Source of the DNA: UBA1381 sp964399965
GTDB lineage: Bacteria; Bacillota; Clostridia; UBA1381
DNA length: 36,476 nucleotides
Assembly: GCA_964399965.1 (NCBI GenBank)
Contig: CAYNRX010000022.1
Location: forward strand, 1-36,476
Direction: 5' to 3'
Part shown: positions 32,899 to 36,476 of the stretch, in pieces
Position numbering within the stretch: the first letter of the stretch is position 1
Layout of the letters: the number at the start of each line of letters is the position of its first letter
The notes under the pieces: generated by a model
The model's input: the letters and a program-made list of their open reading frames with translations, nothing else
What the model was told of the DNA's origin: nothing
The model's database searches: none
Program-made: the position numbers and the translations under genes

Positions 32899-34449
32899 AT
32901 GAAAAGATTTGTGTCAATTATAATGTTCATTATTTTGACTTTTCTCCTAACGGTTTCAATCAACGCAGGTGCAGCGGATTTTAATCGATATGTGGGAGAG
33001 TATTTCCTTCCAATGGAAATCGGACGGCATCATTTTGGAGAGAGTCTTGTTATAAAAGAGATAACCAAAAACTATATAGATTTTGATTATCAGAGTACAT
33101 TTGCAGGACATGCGGTTGTATATACTTCGGAATATGCATATTTTGTGGAAGACCATATTGCAAAAGGAAAGGGTACATGGGCATATGCAGATACACCTGA
33201 TAAAACGGAATCAATTGAGTTTACTATAACATTAGACTACGATTGTATCAGACTAAAAACATCTCTAACAGATAAAGAAACATTATTTTATTTGACGAAA
33301 ACAGGCGACTTTTCAAAGTCACGGAAGGAAAATAATAGTGATGCATTTTCGATGGTGATCAATGGACAATACATTACTGTTTTGGATAATGTTTTATCGG
33401 TTTCAGCCTTAGGCGAATTATATAAAACCGTTAAAATATCTGATAATGTCTCGTGGCGTTTTATTTGTGATGGATATTGTGTATATTATGTAAAAAATGG
33501 AAAAGACGTTTATAGATTAAATCTTGAGGATTTTGAGAACAAATATATGTTTTCAGAAGAGAATATATTTTTAGAAGATAGTTATAATAACGTATATATT
33601 GCATATACTTACATGGGAAATTCTGAAGATCCAATAGAATCATCAGTTGCAGTATATAATTACACAACCGGAAAAAAAGAATTTATTGAGAATTATTCAA
33701 GTGATCCAATGCTTTATTCAAGCAGAGTTGCATATATAGAACAAAGGGGCGACTATTCTCCTGTGGATTTGTATGTTTCTGATATAGATGGGAAAAATAA
33801 AAAATTCATTACCTCTATGGCTTTGGATTACTGTCTGGAAGGCGAAAATATTTACTATGCAGAGGCTGTAGAAGATGATTACATATCTCCAAGTTTTATT
33901 GTGAAAAGATGTGATTTATACGGAAATAATGTCGTTGAATTGACTGGCATCATTGAAAATAAAGAATATGCAATTATTACACCTGAATATGTCCAATACA
34001 CCGAGTACGAGATTATCAGTAACGGCAAAGGTGGCTATAATATTGGAGAGGACTGGATTGAAAGGAGAAGCTATTATTCAGAAATAAAAACATCTGAAGA
34101 TGTTATTAAAGTTATGGTGAATGGGAAATTACTTGAGTTTGATCAGGAACCTATTATAAAAAATGATAGAACCCTTGTACCGCTAAGAACTGTATTTGAG
34201 GCATTAGACGCAAAAGTTATATGGCACGATGCTACAAATGTTGTAACTGTAGAAAAAGATGACACTACTATTAAATTTGCAATTGGCGAGAGTGTATTAT
34301 ATAAAAATGATACAAAAATACAATTAGATGTGCCGGCAATAATTGTAAATGAAAGAACGCTTGTACCTGTAAGAGCAATTTCTGAAGCGTTGAATTGTAC
34401 AGTGGACTGGGATGGCGAAAACAATACGGTTATTATAAGTATAAATTAG
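32899..34449 (+). CDS. Secreted protein with C-terminal copper-amine-oxidase-N domain, 516 aa
   Basis: Exported (signal peptide MKRFVSIIMFI...NAGA). Residues 30-395 are beta-rich with propeller-like repeats (DVYRLNLEDFENKYMFSEE, VDLYVSDIDGKNKKF), as in DUF5050-type sensor or binding proteins. The C-terminal 110 residues are a Cu_amine_oxidN1 domain with RTLVPLRTVFEALDAKVIW and RTLVPVRAISEALNCTVDWDG. This domain is closely similar to that of the gene before it, so the two probably arose by duplication of that module. GGAGGGG lies 6 bases before the ATG at 32899, 14 bases after the previous stop, so they are cotranscribed. No catalytic residues are apparent; binding at the cell surface is the simplest role. 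Confidence 0.8.
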   Translation: MKRFVSIIMFIILTFLLTVSINAGAADFNRYVGEYFLPMEIGRHHFGESLVIKEITKNYIDFDYQSTFAGHAVVYTSEYAYFVEDHIAKGKGTWAYADTPDKTESIEFTITLDYDCIRLKTSLTDKETLFYLTKTGDFSKSRKENNSDAFSMVINGQYITVLDNVLSVSALGELYKTVKISDNVSWRFICDGYCVYYVKNGKDVYRLNLEDFENKYMFSEENIFLEDSYNNVYIAYTYMGNSEDPIESSVAVYNYTTGKKEFIENYSSDPMLYSSRVAYIEQRGDYSPVDLYVSDIDGKNKKFITSMALDYCLEGENIYYAEAVEDDYISPSFIVKRCDLYGNNVVELTGIIENKEYAIITPEYVQYTEYEIISNGKGGYNIGEDWIERRSYYSEIKTSEDVIKVMVNGKLLEFDQEPIIKNDRTLVPLRTVFEALDAKVIWHDATNVVTVEKDDTTIKFAIGESVLYKNDTKIQLDVPAIIVNERTLVPVRAISEALNCTVDWDGENNTVIISIN

Positions 34450-34560
34450 TGAGTTTACTGAAATGAAATTTCGATTAAAATAATTTGGCCAATAGAAGTG
34501 TGGACACATTCTTGGACTGTTTATACGGCTAATTTAAGATTAGGGTCTGAGGAAAAGCGG
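34450..34560 (+). other. Unassigned AT-rich stretch before the IS remnant
   Basis: No gene, terminator or clear promoter was seen. It contains GTGTGGACACATTC near 34498, which could be an old insertion-sequence end, but I cannot assign it. Confidence 0.3.
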
Positions 34561-34580
34561 GCGGGAGAATGTCCCCGATT

Positions 34581-34609
34581 TTGTGTAAACTCCAAAATGG
34601 TAGTATAAT
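34581..34609 (+). promoter_or_regulatory. Promoter inside the IS256 left end
   Basis: TTGTGT (34581-34586), 17 bases, TATAAT (34604-34609). The -35 hexamer is weak but the spacing is exact. It would start RNA at the beginning of the structured leader. Confidence 0.6.
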
Positions 34610-34614
34610 CTAAA

Positions 34615-34901
34615 ATTTAATTTATGGGGTGGAAGCAGACTTGTTTGCTTTCAGTCCTAAATTTAATATAACATAAAGACTCAGCCATGCCAAGGACGCC
34701 CGCAATTTTTTTGCCAGGCGTTCATTGGAGCAGCTTGCTGCGTAAACCCTTGACATGGATGTGGATTTATGTTACTCAGACAACCTATCAGCAAAAAAGA
34801 TTTCAAGCCGTGAATGAATCTGTCTGAGCCTGCGAAAAAAGTCTGTAAATTTGAAGTCTCCTGTGGTTTAATTATATTATATCACGGGAGGCGTTTTTTT
34901 T
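34615..34901 (+). ncRNA. Structured leader RNA of the IS256 remnant (candidate ncRNA)
   Basis: No coding sequence is apparent, but four structures follow each other. Stem I: AATTTA-T-GG with CC-TAAATT (34619-34663), with an inner GGAAGCA/TTGCTTTC. Stem II is a three-way junction: CCATGCCAAGG (34685-34695) with CCTTGACATGG (34748-34758, one mismatch), enclosing hairpins ACGCC/GGCGT (34696-34721) and GCAGC/GCTGC (34730-34741). Stem III: CTCAGACA/TGTCTGAG (34775-34782 with 34821-34828), with GATT/AATC inside. Stem IV is the terminator-like hairpin before the transposase. Together with the promoter this looks like a discrete RNA of about 280 nt or an attenuator of transposase expression. Confidence 0.55.
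34858..34901 (+). terminator. Terminator-like hairpin abutting the transposase start
   Basis: CTCCTGTG (34858-34865) pairs with CACGGGAG (34883-34890) with one G-U. Eight T's (34894-34901) follow and end at the ATG. The transposase ribosome-binding site GGGAGG (34886-34891) lies in the right arm, so folding would both end transcription and hide the site. Confidence 0.72.
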
Positions 34902-35192
34902 ATGACACGAAGAAGAAAATTAATAGAAGGAAAGAAAAACATCATTGCAGGACTGATTGAAGAACATGATATCAAAACCGCTAATGACATTCAAGAGGCA
35001 TTGAAAGCTCTGCTGGGCGATACGATCCAGGAAATGCTTGAAGCAGAGCTGAATGAACATCTGGGTTATGAAAGTTACGAACGCAGCGACAATCCTGATT
35101 ATCGCAATGGCGCTAAACCTAAAAAACTTAAGAACTCATACGGTGAAATCCCTATCGATGTTCCTCCGAACAATTCATCGATGCTTGTCTAA
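34902..35192 (+). pseudogene. IS256-family (mutator type) transposase, N-terminal fragment
   Basis: The 96-codon reading frame matches the start of IS256-type transposases: IQEALKALLGDTIQEMLEAE, then LNEHLGYESYERSDNPDYRN and SYGEIPIDVP. A full-length protein is about 400 residues. Here the DDE catalytic core is absent, the sequence changes after IDVP to unrelated residues, and a stop follows. It is therefore an inactive remnant. It probably marks past rearrangement at the right side of the secreted-protein island. Confidence 0.88.
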
Positions 35193-35390
35193 CACCGAGA
35201 TTATGCTTCAATTTATTATGATGGAGTCCGTTAGGATTTATTAAGATTACAGTGGATAGTATTGGCTTGATGTGGTTTTTAAGTTTTAAACATCTAATTA
35301 GAGAATCAACATAGATGAAAATAAATCCGGACAAGCACTAATTGTATGCGTTGCATAAAAAATAAAGGTATAATTTGTGCAAATAATCAA
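35193..35390 (+). other. Intergenic stretch without a supported gene
   Basis: Follows the broken transposase. I see no gene, terminator or IS right end. The abrupt change at about 35167 suggests a deletion or insertion junction. A minus-strand open frame (35152-35334) crosses the junction and looks accidental. Confidence 0.4.
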
Positions 35391-35419
35391 TTGAATCCCT
35401 CAGCGTTTTGTGGTATTAT
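35391..35419 (+). promoter_or_regulatory. Promoter of the second XRE gene
   Basis: TTGAAT (35391-35396), 17 bases, TATTAT (35414-35419). An overlapping TATAAT follows at 35421. Confidence 0.6.
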
Positions 35420-35498
35420 GTATAATATAAAATTTATGTAATAAAGATGAAATACACGAAATCATCTTGAAACATCAGAATACGAGAAAGGAGATTAG

Positions 35499-35861
35499 AT
35501 GAAGACTGAAAACAAGGGATTCTTTGAATCAGAGGTATTTATAGAACGTGTTACAGAAGCAATGAGAATTCGTGGTTTAAATTACGATCAGCTTTGCGAT
35601 CTTTTAAATGATAATGTTGGATACTCTGTTACACGCAGTAATCTGAAAATATATATTCATCAGAGAACTCCCAATATACAGTTTGCTATTGCGTTAAGCA
35701 GAGCGTTAGGCGTATCGCTTGATTTTCTGTTTGGAAATGATGATGAAGAACGAGAATTGATAAAGGGTATTAACCATCAGCTTAATAGTAATCGCTATAA
35801 AAAGTATCTTGGAGAACATCCTGTTGAGCTAACTGTTACTTCTAATGTGCAATTTACATGA
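35499..35861 (+). CDS. Small HTH regulator, 120 aa
   Basis: A DNA-binding protein with an XRE/lambda-repressor-type helix-turn-helix (about residues 14-82): RVTEAMRIRGLNYDQLCDLL, SVTRSNLKIYIHQRTPN, then FAIALSRALGVSLDFLFG. AAAGGAGATTAG precedes the ATG. The C-terminal 40 residues lack a known domain. The TGA stop is followed in the same frame by 64 more open codons, ending in a TGA that overlaps the start of the VanZ-like gene. The protein may thus be a shortened version of a longer one. A 21-of-22-base direct repeat begins 31 bases before the stop. Confidence 0.78.
   Translation: MKTENKGFFESEVFIERVTEAMRIRGLNYDQLCDLLNDNVGYSVTRSNLKIYIHQRTPNIQFAIALSRALGVSLDFLFGNDDEERELIKGINHQLNSNRYKKYLGEHPVELTVTSNVQFT
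35831..35852 (+). repeat. Direct repeat, left copy (22 bp)
   Basis: AACTGTTACTTCTAATGTGC plus AA; the right copy at 35983-36004 differs at one base. The copies lie 152 bases apart. Between them are two palindromes, ACCATATATATGGT (near 35867) and AGTGATTAAATCACT (near 35910). Confidence 0.7.
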
Positions 35862-35982
35862 CTGGAACCATATATATGGTACATAGAACGCCAGAAACCA
35901 CAATATATAGTGATTAAATCACTAAAAGCCACTCCATATTACGCCGAAAAGGGCTACTGCGAACATGAGCAAGAGAAAAGAA

Positions 35983-36004
35983 AACTATTACTTCTAATGT
36001 GCAA
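35983..36004 (+). repeat. Direct repeat, right copy (22 bp)
   Basis: Matches 35831-35852 at 21 of 22 bases. In this copy the same triplets (ACT TCT AAT GTG CAA) lie in the reading frame that runs into the VanZ-like gene, whereas the left copy lies in the HTH gene frame. Confidence 0.7.
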
Positions 36005-36052
36005 AAATGCGCCGGCGATGATGGGTGGGAAACAGATGGAGACAACAATGAT

Positions 36053-36463
36053 TTGAAAAAGATAATTTATGGAATCCTGCTCATTGCAGCAGTTATCGCA
36101 ATCCTGTTCCTGACATTTCAAGACTCAGCAGGAACTGTGAGACTCAGCGAAGGCTTGCGGTTGTGGCTGGAGAGATTTGGTGTCCACAGTGATTTCCACT
36201 CCTTCCGCTCAAATGCACACCTGGTTTTATATTTCATTTTCGGTCTGATTCTGACCCTTTTCGGCCGGGAATTCGGCTGGAGCTGGTGGATGATACTGGC
36301 TGTTGGAGTCGGAGTCGGGTTGATAGATGAGAGCATAAAGGTCCTGCTTCCAACCAGGGAGTTCGATGTGGTTGACCTGATAAAGGATTGGATTGGAGTG
36401 GCGGTGGCTGTAGGTTTGATAAGGCTTTTGGGGATGAAGAAAAGAATGGCAGGTAATAGATAG
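36053..36463 (+). CDS. VanZ-like membrane protein, 136 aa
   Basis: An integral membrane protein of the VanZ family, whose VanZ member gives low-level teicoplanin resistance but whose common role is unknown. Hydrophobic segments lie at about residues 4-20, 55-75, 80-98 and 110-128. The family pattern is seen as SFRSNAHLVLYFIFGLIL (about 50-67), GVGVGLIDESIKVLLPTREFDVVDLIKDWIG (about 85-116). The start is uncertain. A TTG at 36053 has GATGGAGA 10 bases upstream and overlaps a TGA stop (TTGA), giving a protein that begins KKIIYGILL. A GTG at 35999 would add 18 hydrophilic residues. Its GC content is higher than that of the secreted genes. Confidence 0.82.
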   Translation: MKKIIYGILLIAAVIAILFLTFQDSAGTVRLSEGLRLWLERFGVHSDFHSFRSNAHLVLYFIFGLILTLFGREFGWSWWMILAVGVGVGLIDESIKVLLPTREFDVVDLIKDWIGVAVAVGLIRLLGMKKRMAGNR

Positions 36464-36476
36464 CAATGTCTACCCT

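Larger units (their letters stand above)
34566..35170 (+). mobile_element. Truncated IS256-family insertion sequence
   Basis: The left end is inferred at or near GAATGTCCCCGATTTTGTGT (34568-34587), which looks like the terminal inverted repeat of clostridial IS256 elements. It is followed by a long structured leader and the first quarter of a mutator-type transposase. The homology stops around GATGTTCCT (about 35158-35166), where the frame should continue IDVPRDR. No right end is visible, so the copy is dead. Boundaries are approximate. Confidence 0.65.

Noticed and set aside
34615..34901. Bridge-RNA-like guide as in IS110 elements
   Set aside because: The associated transposase fragment is IS256-type (DDE), not IS110; no guide function can be claimed from the structure alone.
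35152..35334. Minus-strand open frame after the broken transposase, possibly an IS3-type end
   Set aside because: It crosses the junction with the IS256 remnant, has no start site and no recognisable transposase motif.
1..36476. CRISPR array
   Set aside because: No regularly spaced short direct repeats were found; the dispersed repeats are 215-bp hairpin elements or single pairs.

Overview
The window looks like chromosomal DNA of an anaerobic, low-G+C Gram-positive bacterium of the class Clostridia, probably a gut or rumen relative of the Ruminococcaceae/Oscillospiraceae. The reasons are a sporulation-type sigma-H, a YabE-like 3D-domain protein, RemB, a ferredoxin-domain [FeFe] hydrogenase, a THF riboswitch upstream of a FolT-type ECF S component, and dockerin and cohesin modules. 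No rRNA, tRNA or CRISPR array was seen.

Bases 1-23,100 are a GC-richer housekeeping core. On the minus strand lie a YabE-like secreted protein and a small exported protein. On the plus strand follow recJ, rel, and the origin-type cluster yaaA-recF-remB-gyrB (without dnaA, dnaN or gyrA), then the riboswitch and folT. Next come a PRPP synthetase (prs), an [FeFe] hydrogenase, sigH with a zinc-ribbon protein, purC-purB-purA-birA with a small membrane protein, and a Na+/alanine symporter. Most units have a clear sigma-A promoter with 17-bp spacing and an intrinsic terminator.

Bases 23,100-36,476 are accessory and mostly AT-rich (17 of 60 bases are G/C at 33,661-33,720, against 33 of 60 at 8,641-8,700). 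They hold a divergent pair of helix-turn-helix regulators and then a run of four large secreted proteins. The first is a GH25 muramidase with a CHAP-like domain and two dockerins. The second is a CHAP/SH3/ricin/Ig-like protein carrying a cohesin-like module. The last two are beta-rich proteins with copper-amine-oxidase-N domains. After these come a truncated IS256-family transposase with a strongly structured leader, another HTH protein and a VanZ-like membrane protein.

Three signals stand out. (1) A repeated element of about 215 bp, folding into five consecutive hairpins, has imperfect terminal inverted repeats and short flanking direct repeats. Two complete copies sit between a sigma-A promoter and the ribosome-binding site, upstream of prs and sigH. 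A third, partial copy on the minus strand runs off the left edge. (2) The adjacent dockerin-bearing and cohesin-bearing peptidoglycan hydrolases suggest a cell-wall-lytic complex assembled like a cellulosome. (3) The leader of the IS256 remnant has its own promoter, a three-way junction and two more stems, and ends in a terminator hairpin whose T-run touches the transposase start codon.
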